Part shown: positions 31,640 through 40,739 of the stretch, in pieces | Layout of the letters: the number at the start of each line of letters is the position of its first letter | Position numbering within the stretch: the stretch's first letter is position 1 | Source: CAUZFZ01 sp963579025 | GTDB lineage: Bacteria; Planctomycetota; Planctomycetia; Planctomycetales; Planctomycetaceae | Reading direction: 5' to 3' | DNA length: 48,587 bases | Assembly (NCBI GenBank): GCA_963579025.1 | Contig: CAUZFZ010000064.1 | Coordinates: forward strand, 1-48,587 | Notes under the pieces: generated by a model | Seen by the model: the letters and a program-made list of their open reading frames with translations, nothing else | Database searches by the model: none | What the model was told of the DNA's origin: nothing | Made by a program: the position numbers and the translations under genes

Positions 31640-31732
31640 TTTGTTTGCGGCCATCGGGCGTGGTAGACCGTGGGTGAACCGTCTTGAGTTGCCCGGTCAG
31701 TGTCGGGCGACACTCAAGACACAACTTTCCGC

Positions 31733-32911
31733 TCAATCACCACCGGCAACGGGTATTGCGGCGGCGGTCGCAAGGTCGGGAGCCTCTTCGGACGCCGGTG
31801 ACTGCAGGCGATCGAGCAGCGAGACAATGCGTTCGGCAGCCTGGCCGTCGCCGTACGGGTTGATGGCCTCGGCCATCGAGCGGTAGTGGAGGTCGTCCGT
31901 CATCAGTCGCTCTGATTCTTTGAGGATGCGATTCGCGTCCGTGCCGACAAGACGCACGCCGCCTTCCAGACCTTCCTGACGCTCCGTCTTGTCTCGCATG
32001 ACCAGGACTGGCTTACCAAGCGACGGGGCTTCTTCCTGTACTCCGCCAGAATCAGTCAGGACGAAGAACGAGCGGGCCATCATGGCAACGAAGGGCTCGT
32101 AGGACAGCGGATCGATCAAATGCACGTTGCTGATGCCGCTCAGAATGCGATTCACCGGTTCCTGCACATTCGGATTCAGATGCACTGGATACACGATGTC
32201 GAATTCCGGATGCCGATCAGCCAGAGTTCGGATCGCGGTGCAGATTGACTCGAACCCACCACCAAAGCTCTCGCGGCGGTGTCCGGTGACGAGCACGTAG
32301 GGCCGCTTGAATCGGGCAAACAGGCCATCCGTCTGTGAGCTGCGGACTCCCTGATCAATCTGGTCGCGAATTTTCAGCAGCGAGTCGATGACCGGGTTTC
32401 CGGTGACGAAGACCGATGCCGGATCAACACCTTCACTCAGCAGTGTCTGGCGGTTGCTGTCGGTTGCAGCAAAGTGCCAGGTGGTCAGACGCGTTGTCAG
32501 AACCCGATTCATCTCCTCAGGAAACGGCGAGCGGATGTCGCCTGTTCGCAGTCCGGCTTCCACGTGACCGACCGGCACGTTTTCATAGAACGCGGACAGG
32601 GCTCCACAGAAGGTCGTGGTCGTGTCGCCCTGAACCAGTACGACGTCCGGCTGCAGGTCCGCGATCACGGGCTCGAGACGCTCAACAACACGCGATGTCA
32701 GGCCCGCAAGGGACTGGCCTGGCTGCATCAGATCGAGGTCGACGTTCGGAGTGACGTCGAACAGCTCCAGAATCTGGTCCAGCATTTCCCGGTGCTGTGC
32801 GGTCACAACAACCTGCGGCTCGAACCCGTCAGCCTGTTCCAGGGCCTTGACCAGCGGGACCATTTTGATGGCCTCGGGACGCGTGCCGAAGATCAGCATG
32901 ACTTTCTGCAT
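31733..32911 (-). CDS. wecB: UDP-N-acetylglucosamine 2-epimerase (non-hydrolysing)
   Basis: A 392-residue cytoplasmic enzyme that converts UDP-GlcNAc to UDP-ManNAc for cell-surface glycans. It starts MQKVMLIFGTRPEAIKMVPL, the family's N-terminal signature, and residues matching the E. coli active site are present: K16, D96 (VQGDTTTT), E118 (GHVEAGLRTGD) and H211 (TGHRRESFGGGF). The nucleotide site is in LTDSGGVQEEAPSLGKPVLV. Length is normal for the family. The start is fixed by AGGGA at 32919-32923 and by homology. The frame remains open for 34 more codons, but those codons come from the mobile element at 32976-33105. The glycosyltransferase gene lies 201 bp upstream on the same strand, separated from it by that element. 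Confidence 0.95.
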   Translation of the reverse strand: MQKVMLIFGTRPEAIKMVPLVKALEQADGFEPQVVVTAQHREMLDQILELFDVTPNVDLDLMQPGQSLAGLTSRVVERLEPVIADLQPDVVLVQGDTTTTFCGALSAFYENVPVGHVEAGLRTGDIRSPFPEEMNRVLTTRLTTWHFAATDSNRQTLLSEGVDPASVFVTGNPVIDSLLKIRDQIDQGVRSSQTDGLFARFKRPYVLVTGHRRESFGGGFESICTAIRTLADRHPEFDIVYPVHLNPNVQEPVNRILSGISNVHLIDPLSYEPFVAMMARSFFVLTDSGGVQEEAPSLGKPVLVMRDKTERQEGLEGGVRLVGTDANRILKESERLMTDDLHYRSMAEAINPYGDGQAAERIVSLLDRLQSPASEEAPDLATAAAIPVAGGD

Positions 32912-32918
32912 AACCGAA

Positions 32919-32923
32919 TCCCT
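32919..32923 (-). promoter_or_regulatory. Ribosome binding site of wecB
   Basis: AGGGA on the minus strand, seven bases before the ATG at 32911. It selects that start over the longer frame running into the MITE. Confidence 0.6.
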
Positions 32924-32975
32924 GTGTGGCGCGAGGAGACTTTCCCACGGGAACGAGTAACGTCGCGAACGAACC

Positions 32976-33105
32976 AGTGCTTTGTCACAACTAAGAATCA
33001 GGGTTACAGACATGAGCCGTTTTGGCGATAGCCACGGTTCCTTCCGACCGAACCGTGGCTAGCGCCAAAACGGCTCACCCTGAAATTAAGTCGTGACAAA
33101 GCACT
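32976..33105 (+). mobile_element. MITE-like palindromic element, copy 1
   Basis: A 130-bp element with terminal inverted repeats AGTGCTTTGTCAC/GTGACAAAGCACT. The inside is itself a long hairpin: ATGAGCCGTTTTGGCG...CGCCAAAACGGCTCA with GCCACGGTT/AACCGTGGC near the loop. The same element occurs in opposite orientation at 37135-37264, including its asymmetric shoulders (AAGAATCAGGGTTACAGAC on one side, CCTGAAATTAAG on the other). It encodes nothing. I could not see a clear target-site duplication. Confidence 0.85.
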
Positions 33106-33112
33106 AGAACTC

Positions 33113-34252
33113 TCAGCCAGCCTGACGGAGCTGATCGCAACTCTGATTCCCGGCGTCTCCCACATATCGCTGATAAACCTCAACCGTCTGAGCCGCGATC
33201 TGTTCCCATGCGAAATGAGCGACCGCTCGTTGTCGTGCCGCCTGTCCCATTGTCACGCGCAGATTCCTATCGGCGATCAGACGGTCCAGGCCCTGAGCCA
33301 GACCGGCCGGGTCGTGGGAATCGACAAGCAGACCGGTTTCCTCGTGGCGGATGAGCGTCGGGATTCCTCCAACGCGTGTGCCGACCAGTGGCAGCCCGCA
33401 CGCCATGGATTCGAGGCCTGTAATACTCGTCGCTTCCATGAACGAAGGCAGGACGGAGATATTTGCGGCGCGGTAGATGTCCGGCATATCCGGATTCGGG
33501 ACGTTGCCAAGAAAAACGCAGCGATCGAGACAGCCGCCGTCACGCAGAATCTGCTCAACTTTGGGACGTTCCGCTCCGTCGCCGGCGAAGACGATCCGCG
33601 ACGCGTTCTGCAGCCGAGTCACGGCGTCTGCAAAGACGACAACTCCGTTCTTTTCGACAAGACGGCGGGCCAGCAGGACAACGACTTCGTCCTCGGCAAC
33701 CTTCCATACGGCACGCTGGCCGGTTGGTCCGGGTGTAAAGCGGGTGGCATCGACGCCGTTGGGAATGAAGTCAACCGGTCCCGGATAGTCCACGGCTCGG
33801 GTCGCGGCGACCAGTTCGTCACTGGGTGCGAGCACATGCGCGATATGCGCCAGCCGCCGAGTCATTTTTCGCCGTGCGGCCGGGCCTTTCTCAATCCGCT
33901 TCAGAAACCCGGATGTGTGATTGGTAAAGATGACAGGGAGATCGAGGCCAACCGTCGCTTCAAGCGGTCGCAGACCATGAATATGCAGAACATCCAGTGA
34001 TTCACGCTGCAGAAAGACTTTCAGCCAGGTGCGCATCAACCATGTAAACAGCGGCTTGCCTTTGGGGACAGGCGGTCGATGCACCGACATACCGTGCAGC
34101 TCGCTGGTCCGCTGACGCTGTTCTCCGAGCGGTCGAGTGATGACATCGACCGAATGCCCGAGCTTTGCCAGCGCCCGACCCAGCTCCACAACGTGCGCGG
34201 CGACGCCACCGACATTGGGATAGAAGTCTGCCGTGATCAAGCCGATTCGCAT
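33113..34252 (-). CDS. GT4-family glycosyltransferase
   Basis: A 379-residue GT-B-fold glycosyltransferase of family 4. The N-terminal acceptor domain starts MRIGLITADFYPNVGGVAAHV, with the glycine-rich loop typical of the family, and includes DVLHIHGLRPLEA. The C-terminal donor domain has VVVLLARRLVEKNGVVVF, FAGDGAERP and the E-x7-E motif in SFMEATSITGLESMACGLP. It transfers a sugar from a nucleotide donor to a glycan or lipid acceptor; donor and acceptor cannot be told. AAGGA at 34261-34265 fixes the ATG at 34252, giving the usual distance to the first strand. It lies 84 bp downstream of the sigma-54 activator gene, so co-transcription is likely. Confidence 0.92.
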   Translation of the reverse strand: MRIGLITADFYPNVGGVAAHVVELGRALAKLGHSVDVITRPLGEQRQRTSELHGMSVHRPPVPKGKPLFTWLMRTWLKVFLQRESLDVLHIHGLRPLEATVGLDLPVIFTNHTSGFLKRIEKGPAARRKMTRRLAHIAHVLAPSDELVAATRAVDYPGPVDFIPNGVDATRFTPGPTGQRAVWKVAEDEVVVLLARRLVEKNGVVVFADAVTRLQNASRIVFAGDGAERPKVEQILRDGGCLDRCVFLGNVPNPDMPDIYRAANISVLPSFMEATSITGLESMACGLPLVGTRVGGIPTLIRHEETGLLVDSHDPAGLAQGLDRLIADRNLRVTMGQAARQRAVAHFAWEQIAAQTVEVYQRYVGDAGNQSCDQLRQAG

Positions 34253-34260
34253 GCAGTCGG

Positions 34261-34265
34261 TCCTT
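34261..34265 (-). promoter_or_regulatory. Ribosome binding site of the GT4 gene
   Basis: AAGGA on the minus strand, eight bases before the ATG at 34252. It decides against the in-frame start at 34294. Confidence 0.55.
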
Positions 34266-34336
34266 CGACATCTGTTCGGCAAGACAAGCCTCACCTGTAT
34301 GGTCGACCGGAGGCTAAGCCAGTCTCTGCAAACCGG

Positions 34337-36310
34337 TCAACGTGGATCCTCGCTGGTGGCCATGCCGAGCTGCCGCATCTTGCGGTACAGATTAGATCGA
34401 TGCAGTCCCAGCATCCGGGCGGCTTCGCTCATGTTGCCGTTTGCCCGCTGAATGCCACGTTCAATGTACTGTTCCTGGAAGCGGTCGGTGGCGTTCGCCA
34501 GACCCAGATCGATTCCCAGTTCCAGTTCGTCTTCACGGGCTGGACTGATGATGAAGGCAAGGTCATCGACTTCGACCTGGTCCCCACCAGCCAGAAAGGA
34601 GACCCGCTCCATGAGATTGCGCAATTCGCGGACATTGCCAGGCCAGCCGTGCGTCTTCAGTCGTCGTTCGGCATCAGTTGATAATTCCAGCACGGTCCGC
34701 CTTGCCTGGGGGCAGAACTGTCGCAGGAAATAATCGGCCAGCGGCACAATGTCGTCGGGGCGATCTCGCAACGGCGGCAGTTCAAGCGTCACGACATTCA
34801 GTCGGTAGTACAGGTCTTCGCGGAACTTTCGATCGCGCACGGCCTCGGCGAGATTCACGTTCGTCGCGGCGACGATTCGTACGTCGACAGGAATCGTGTG
34901 CGATCCGCCAACACGAGTTATCAGCTTCTGTTCGAGCACGCGGAGCAACTTGGACTGCCCGCCCGCACTCATATCCCCGATTTCATCCAGAAAGATTGTT
35001 CCGCCATCCGCCAGTTCGAACCTGCCTTTGCGGGACTCGCGCGCGTCGGTGAATGCCCCCTGCTCGTGTCCGAACAGCTCGCTCTCGAGCAGACTTTCGG
35101 TCAGAGCCGCGCAATTGACGGCCACGAACGGATGGTCCGCCCGCGGTCCGTGATAATGCAGGGACTGCGCGACGACTTCCTTTCCCGTTCCGCTTTCTCC
35201 AAGGATCAGGACCGGCAGATCCGTCGGAGCCAGCCGTTCGATCTTTTCGCGGACGCTCGCCGTTGCCGTGCTATCGCCGACAATCTTCACTCGGCTGGCG
35301 ATCTGCTCGGTCAGTTGTCGGTGATTCCGCAGCAGACGATCGCGTTCGCGGGTGTTCCGCAGCGCAATCGCTGCCTGCAGGCCGAATTGACGCAGGATGT
35401 CTTCATCCGCGGCATCGAACAGTCCGTCGTTCTTGTTGATGCCCTGAAACGCACCGATCAGCTTCTGGTCACCGTCCATCAGCGGGACACACAGAATGCT
35501 GCGTGTGCGGTATCCCGATTTCTTGTCGACTGCCGGGTTGAAGCGGTCGTCGCTGTAAGCGTCGTCCACTCGGATCGTCTCACCAGATTGAATGACCGTA
35601 CCGACGATGCCCACGTTATCCGGCAGATAGAGGGTCCGGTCTTCGACTCCCAGGGCCGGACAGGCCAGCAGTTTTCCGGCCGGTTTGTCCCAGATAAAGA
35701 TACTGGCCCGATCGCAGTCCAGCAGGCGAGTCGCTTCTTCGGCCAGAGCCTCCAGCAACGGTACGGTTTCGAAGATCTCGGACAACCGACACGCAACGCG
35801 TAGTGTCTCGCGCAGACGTTCCGTCTGACGGCCGGCCGTTTCCAGTCGCTGCACTGTTTCCAGGCACCAGCTCAGAACACGACCGACCTTCACCACGCCT
35901 GGCAACTCTGTCTTACCGAGCCTGCGTCCGGCGAGTGCCAGCACGTTCTGACGCTGCGGCTGATTCGTGAGCGGTACGGCCGCAACCAGCCAGCCCTGCG
36001 AGTCGACCATCGGCAACAGACCACACGCCTCACGATCCAGCGCCTCTTCGAACAGGCGGACCGGCAATGCCCCGAGCTGATGACGTCCGAATTCGACTGT
36101 TGCACCCCATGCAGGCCAGCGGTCAACGACTCCCACCCACTGGACCGCGAACTCCGAAGCGACATCGGGCAGCACGATCGCCGCGTATTCGGACAGCGAT
36201 TGCACGGTCACTGTGTCCCGAACCAGGCGGTCACAGAGCTGGGCGATCGATCCAGGCGACTCAGCAGACGCATCAGATTGCGACACCCAGGCGGCAGATT
36301 GCGTATTCAT
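34337..36310 (-). CDS. Sigma-54 activator with GAF domain and Fis-type HTH
   Basis: A 657-residue transcription activator of the bacterial enhancer-binding protein class. Residues 175-325 are a GAF sensor domain (LLDCDRASIFIWDKPAGKL, YRTRSILCVPLMDGDQKLIG); residues 1-150 are a further, unidentified sensor-like region. The AAA+ domain has Walker A GESGTGKE (371-378), the sigma-54 contact loop as GAFTDA (418-423) instead of the commoner GAFTGA, Walker B GTIFLDEIG and the FREDLYYRLNV block. A Fis-type helix-turn-helix closes the protein (SEAARMLGLHRSNLYRKMRQ). GAGGTGGAG precedes the start. No receiver domain is present, so it probably answers a small ligand. Targets may include the neighbouring glycan genes; no sigma-54 promoter was confirmed. 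Confidence 0.93.
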   Translation of the reverse strand: MNTQSAAWVSQSDASAESPGSIAQLCDRLVRDTVTVQSLSEYAAIVLPDVASEFAVQWVGVVDRWPAWGATVEFGRHQLGALPVRLFEEALDREACGLLPMVDSQGWLVAAVPLTNQPQRQNVLALAGRRLGKTELPGVVKVGRVLSWCLETVQRLETAGRQTERLRETLRVACRLSEIFETVPLLEALAEEATRLLDCDRASIFIWDKPAGKLLACPALGVEDRTLYLPDNVGIVGTVIQSGETIRVDDAYSDDRFNPAVDKKSGYRTRSILCVPLMDGDQKLIGAFQGINKNDGLFDAADEDILRQFGLQAAIALRNTRERDRLLRNHRQLTEQIASRVKIVGDSTATASVREKIERLAPTDLPVLILGESGTGKEVVAQSLHYHGPRADHPFVAVNCAALTESLLESELFGHEQGAFTDARESRKGRFELADGGTIFLDEIGDMSAGGQSKLLRVLEQKLITRVGGSHTIPVDVRIVAATNVNLAEAVRDRKFREDLYYRLNVVTLELPPLRDRPDDIVPLADYFLRQFCPQARRTVLELSTDAERRLKTHGWPGNVRELRNLMERVSFLAGGDQVEVDDLAFIISPAREDELELGIDLGLANATDRFQEQYIERGIQRANGNMSEAARMLGLHRSNLYRKMRQLGMATSEDPR

Positions 36311-36343
36311 AGTGACTCCACCTCGACTGATGGAAACTCAATT

Positions 36344-36371
36344 AGAATACACGTCGCCGTCGATTGTACAA
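36344..36371 (-). promoter_or_regulatory. Possible promoter of the sigma-54 activator gene
   Basis: On the minus strand TTGTAC (36366-36371) and TATTCT (36344-36349) are 16 bases apart, a fair match to a housekeeping -35/-10 pair, and lie 34 bp upstream of the start codon. The match is partial. Confidence 0.3.
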
Positions 36372-36432
36372 CTTCAATGTGTGCTGCCACCCCAGCGTGC
36401 CACGATTTCCCCTTGATTCGCGGGGCGTGTCG

Positions 36433-36981
36433 TCAGGGGCCGCCGGACAGCAACCGGCTCAGCATCGACTGTTCGAGATGCGCGTCCCGACCCAGGAGCT
36501 GCCACCCAGTTGGACTGGATGGTCCAACAACAACGTCCAGATCTCGCTGCAGCGGTCTGCTGCTTGCGAATGTGGCACTGAGGGCGGACCGGAGCACGCG
36601 CGGGCGAGAATCTTCCTGTTCCTTCAGGACCTCAACTTCGACCAGATAGCCCCCCTGCGCGGGGATCATCGTGATTCGGGCTCGACGTCTGATTGACTGC
36701 AGTGAGCCCTGCAGTCGGTCGCCATACGTGATGGCATCGCGATGCCACGGTTCAAGCAGGCCGGCTCCGACTTTGTAATCTGACTCGATAATGCCATCGA
36801 GCCGGTTCTCGCGTTCGACCGGAAACTGATAGACATGCAGCATGTCGACTGCGTTCTCCCAGATCGCGGCCTGGTCATTGGCCGGAATGAACGCCGGGTT
36901 CGAGATTGGCTGCGGGGGCACCATCGCACAGCCAGTCAGCGGGAGCAGCGTAAACAGAGCGAAGACAGCCGATGGCCGCAT
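36433..36981 (-). CDS. Lipoprotein of unknown function
   Basis: A 182-residue predicted lipoprotein. The lipobox LTGC ends at C18 after the hydrophobic MRPSAVFALFTLLP. The mature part reads as one small domain with alternating strands (RARITMIPAQGGYLVEVEVL, RPLQRDLDVVV) and contains DMLHVYQFPVERENRLDGII near residue 50, which I associate with planctomycete families of unnamed lipoproteins. AAGGATG precedes the ATG at 36981. The 5' extension of the frame to 37104 lacks a signal sequence. It lies upstream of the sigma-54 activator on the same strand with a 122-bp gap containing that gene's own promoter candidate. Function unknown. Confidence 0.8.
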   Translation of the reverse strand: MRPSAVFALFTLLPLTGCAMVPPQPISNPAFIPANDQAAIWENAVDMLHVYQFPVERENRLDGIIESDYKVGAGLLEPWHRDAITYGDRLQGSLQSIRRRARITMIPAQGGYLVEVEVLKEQEDSRPRVLRSALSATFASSRPLQRDLDVVVGPSSPTGWQLLGRDAHLEQSMLSRLLSGGP

Positions 36982-37315
36982 CTGCGTGACATCCTTGTCA
37001 GTGCGTTCGCGTGGACCGTTCGTCGTCGACTGATTTGCCGGGTTTTTCCGCGTGATGCGTTTCACCGACGGACAGGAACGCCTGTCCCACAGCATGACCA
37101 TCACTGGAAGCTGGAACGCGTACCAGCGACCTGGTGCTTTGTCACATCTTAATTTCAGGATGAGCCGTTTTGGCGCTAGCCACGGTTCAGTCGGCGAGAA
37201 CCGTGGCTAGCGCCAAAACGGCTCATGTCTGTAACCCTGATTCTTAGCTGTGACAAAGCACCAGGGTGTCGACAAACGGAGTCTGTCACGAACTGGCGAA
37301 CGCCTCAAGATCGGT
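36982..37315. other. 334-bp spacer holding MITE copy 2
   Basis: Apart from the palindromic element at 37135-37264 nothing is recognisable. The first 150 bp should carry the promoter of the lipoprotein gene on the minus strand. Confidence 0.5.
37135..37264 (-). mobile_element. MITE-like palindromic element, copy 2 (inverted)
   Basis: Same 130-bp element as at 32976-33105, in reverse orientation. The ends extend to a perfect 17-bp inverted repeat, CCTGGTGCTTTGTCACA at 37132-37148 and its complement at 37251-37267. The inner hairpin GAGCCGTTTTGGCGCTAGCC pairs perfectly with its partner. It lies between manA and the lipoprotein gene and is intergenic. Confidence 0.85.
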
Positions 37316-38275
37316 CTACCCGGGTAGATATGTGTCGAGCACGACTCCGTCGACATCGGACTCGATGCGTGCCTCGGCGCGGCTCGCGGGAAGCAGCAGC
37401 GTCTCACCGAAACGGAGCGGGAACGGGGTCCCGCCGCAGATCACCGTCGAGTTTCCGGCCGCCGCCTGCAGCACGTGGAATCGGTTGTCGCGGATGAGTG
37501 GCACATGTCCAGGACCTGCATAGCGTCGGATCGTGAAGTAATCGCAATTCACCAGTTCCTCACCGGTCGTCAGCCGCTGTGAAACCACTCGCGCGACCGG
37601 CCCGCGGTCGAAATCGATGCAGCGAAACGACTCTTCGATGTGCAATTCGCGCGGCTTGCCGTCGGCCCCGACACGCCCCCAGTCATACAGGCGGAATGTC
37701 ATGTCGCTCGACTGCTGCACTTCGGCCAGCAGAATCCCCTCGGCGATGGCATGCACCGTCCCGGCCGGAATGAACACGCAGTCGCCCGCGGCCACTTCGA
37801 AGGAGTGCAGACAGTCCTCGATCGTTCCGTCCGTCAGACTTTGGCGCAGACTGATGGCGTCCACTCCGTTTTTCAAACCGGCATACAGGCGACTGCCCGG
37901 TTCGGCCGCGATGATCACCCAGGCTTCAGTCTTACCGTTTTCTGTTGGATCAAACTCCCGGGCGAGGCCATCGTCTGGATGCACCTGGACGGATAGTCGA
38001 TCGTTCGCATCCAGGTACTTGATCAGTAGCGGGAACTGCGACAGTCCGGCGTGTTTTCCGAACAGGTCTTCGTTGTGTTCGGCCACGAGCTGCTGCAGTG
38101 TCTTTCCAGTCAGAGGACCACTGCTGACGATGCTCTGATCCTCTCCGTGGTCCGAGACTTCCCAGCTTTCCGCATAGTCGGATTCGGGACCAACAGGTTT
38201 CCTCAGGACAGTGCCGAGTCGCGTTCCGCCCCAGCGAATACGTTTGAGCAGCGGTTCAAAGCGGATCGGATCCAT
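37316..38275 (-). CDS. manA: Mannose-6-phosphate isomerase
   Basis: A 319-residue zinc-dependent isomerase of the class I cupin type that interconverts mannose 6-phosphate and fructose 6-phosphate, feeding mannose into glycolysis or GDP-mannose synthesis. Zinc ligands are visible: Q97 and H99 in VQVHPDD, E117 in GKTEAWV and H175 in PAGTVHAIAEG. The first strands read IRFEPLLKRIRWGGTRLG as in Bacillus-type ManA, and the length is normal for that short form. The ATG at 38275 is preceded by AGGGA. The MITE copy 2 begins 51 bp after its stop. Supply of mannose precursors fits the glycosyltransferase and wecB further along the same strand. Confidence 0.93.
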   Translation of the reverse strand: MDPIRFEPLLKRIRWGGTRLGTVLRKPVGPESDYAESWEVSDHGEDQSIVSSGPLTGKTLQQLVAEHNEDLFGKHAGLSQFPLLIKYLDANDRLSVQVHPDDGLAREFDPTENGKTEAWVIIAAEPGSRLYAGLKNGVDAISLRQSLTDGTIEDCLHSFEVAAGDCVFIPAGTVHAIAEGILLAEVQQSSDMTFRLYDWGRVGADGKPRELHIEESFRCIDFDRGPVARVVSQRLTTGEELVNCDYFTIRRYAGPGHVPLIRDNRFHVLQAAAGNSTVICGGTPFPLRFGETLLLPASRAEARIESDVDGVVLDTYLPG

Positions 38276-38327
38276 GATGTGCGTTCCCTGCAACAGAATT
38301 GAGCCAATCACTCGTGAAGTATTGGAT

Positions 38328-38390
38328 GTAGCCGAACTCGTCAGAGTTTGGTTTTCCCGCGTCCGGCCGAAGTCTGGCGACTTCGGCTAC
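38328..38390. repeat. GTAGCCGAA hairpin repeat, copy 2
   Basis: GTAGCCGAACTCGTCAGAG pairs with a right arm ending GGCGACTTCGGCTAC. It is the same family as 13890-13962 and 43777-43828. It lies just downstream of the redoxin gene (stop at 38416, minus strand) and upstream of manA. Confidence 0.75.
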
Positions 38391-38415
38391 CCCTCAAGAC
38401 ACGACTGACACTGCA

Positions 38416-39048
38416 CTACTCCTTCGAACGTTCACGCCGTCGACGTTCGAATCGAATGCGACACCCGATCGGGACTGATTCTTTCACCTCAGGTAGTTTT
38501 CCCGCCAGCGCCGCAACGACGGCTTCCTCGACGTAGCGGCGTTTGACTTTCGTCGCGTCGGGACTGTCGTCCATCGCGCCCATGTAGACGATTTTCCGCT
38601 CACGATCCAGAACGAAACATTCGGGCGTGAAGCCGGCTCCGTAATCCTTTGCAATCTTCTGAGTCTCGTCAAACAGGTAGGGGAAATTGAACTTCTGCTC
38701 TTCGGCTCGCTTCTTCATAGCAGCCGGCAGGTCCGCTTCAACTTTGTTGACGTTGATCGCGACCAGGCTGACGCCGCTGTCTTTGGTGCAGTGCTCCTTC
38801 ACGAATTCAATCAGCCGTTCCTCGTAGTCCAGCGCGTACGGGCAACTGTTGCAGGTAAAGACAACAACCACGACCTCTCGCTTCTTCAGGTCGCTCAAAG
38901 CCAGCCCGTTGCCGTCCACTCCCGGTAGTTTCTTCCACGCGGGAGCCTTGTCACCGATGTCCAGGACCGGGTTGTACTCGCCTGCGTTCAGAGCAGAGGC
39001 CGTCAGAAGCAGGGCGAGCGAGAACGGAAGTAACGACTGGAGGGGCAT
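38416..39048 (-). CDS. Secreted thioredoxin-like (AhpC/TSA-type) protein
   Basis: A 210-residue exported thiol-redox protein. A signal peptide covers residues 1-22 (LLPFSLALLLTASALNAGEY). The thioredoxin-fold part starts at IGDKAPAWKKLPG and has a CxxC pair, C66 and C69, in VFTCNSCPY. The family blocks FPYLFDETQKIAKDYGAGFT and ECFVLDRERKIVYMGAMDD follow, the form common to planctomycete 'thioredoxin family' proteins. The C-terminal tail VPIGCRIRF with basic residues is also typical. The ATG at 39048 follows GAGG. It probably reduces or oxidises envelope proteins; the partner is unknown. It is divergent from enolase across 327 bp. Confidence 0.9.
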   Translation of the reverse strand: MPLQSLLPFSLALLLTASALNAGEYNPVLDIGDKAPAWKKLPGVDGNGLALSDLKKREVVVVVFTCNSCPYALDYEERLIEFVKEHCTKDSGVSLVAINVNKVEADLPAAMKKRAEEQKFNFPYLFDETQKIAKDYGAGFTPECFVLDRERKIVYMGAMDDSPDATKVKRRYVEEAVVAALAGKLPEVKESVPIGCRIRFERRRRERSKE

Positions 39049-39375
39049 CGGAACCTCGGTATCTGTGGGCGGGACCGGCGGCAACACATCAACCATGATG
39101 AATCTCAACTCGGTCCGCCTCAAGTGACGGTGGTGCGTGGAGACGTATCCCCGGAATCTGCTACAACTCCGTGATTCCAGGAGTGTGAGTAAGAAGCATA
39201 TCCGCTTGCCGCCCGGGACGGGCGAGCACCAGCCAGGCCACTGCCGGCAACGCTGTCCGGGGAACGAAATTCATTCCGTTCCTACGATCCTGTGGCCTAT
39301 CGAATCAACGGATTGAAACCCGCTCAACGACAGACAATTCAATTCTCATCTGAACGTACAAAGAAGGCCCAACCC
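39049..39375. other. 327-bp divergent promoter region, redoxin/enolase
   Basis: It should carry both promoters. The only structured piece seen is GGAACG (39261-39266) facing CGTTCC (39277-39282), followed by TAC, similar to the hairpin end at 3411-3420. No small gene is supported. Confidence 0.5.
39361..39367 (+). promoter_or_regulatory. Ribosome binding site of eno
   Basis: AAGAAGG eight bases before the ATG at 39376. It supports this start over the ORF-extended TTG/CTG region upstream, which lacks enolase similarity. Confidence 0.55.
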
Positions 39376-40644
<1,269 letters not shown>

Positions 40645-40669
40645 CCAACTGCAGAGAAAAAGACAAAGC

Positions 40670-40705
40670 GAATCGGCCCGGCTGGTCCCTCAGCCGGGCC
40701 GATTC
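40670..40705 (+). terminator. Intrinsic terminator after eno
   Basis: GAATCGGCCCGGCTG (40670-40684), loop GTCCCT, and its perfect 15-bp complement (40691-40705) followed by TATTT. It is a textbook stem-loop 25 bp after the eno stop. It must be partially read through if the next gene is to share the promoter. Confidence 0.85.
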
Positions 40706-40739
40706 TATTTGCGGTGGCAGAAGACCCAGCGAGAGGCGT

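Larger units (their letters stand above)
31141..31732. other. 592-bp hairpin-rich spacer with a tRNA-Leu-like stretch
   Basis: No gene is supported. It holds two separate long hairpins (31396-31473 and 31582-31639) and, at about 31250-31275, GAGTGGCGGAATTGG, which matches the D-arm region of tRNA-Leu. The rest of that stretch does not fold into a cloverleaf. The promoter of the Gfo/Idh gene should lie in the low-numbered part. Confidence 0.5.

Noticed and set aside
34898..35803. 301-codon plus-strand frame inside the sigma-54 activator
   Set aside because: Shadow of the AAA+ and GAF coding sequence on the other strand.
32976..37264. Composite transposon formed by the two 130-bp elements
   Set aside because: No transposase is inside or beside the pair, and the genes between them have ordinary chromosomal character.
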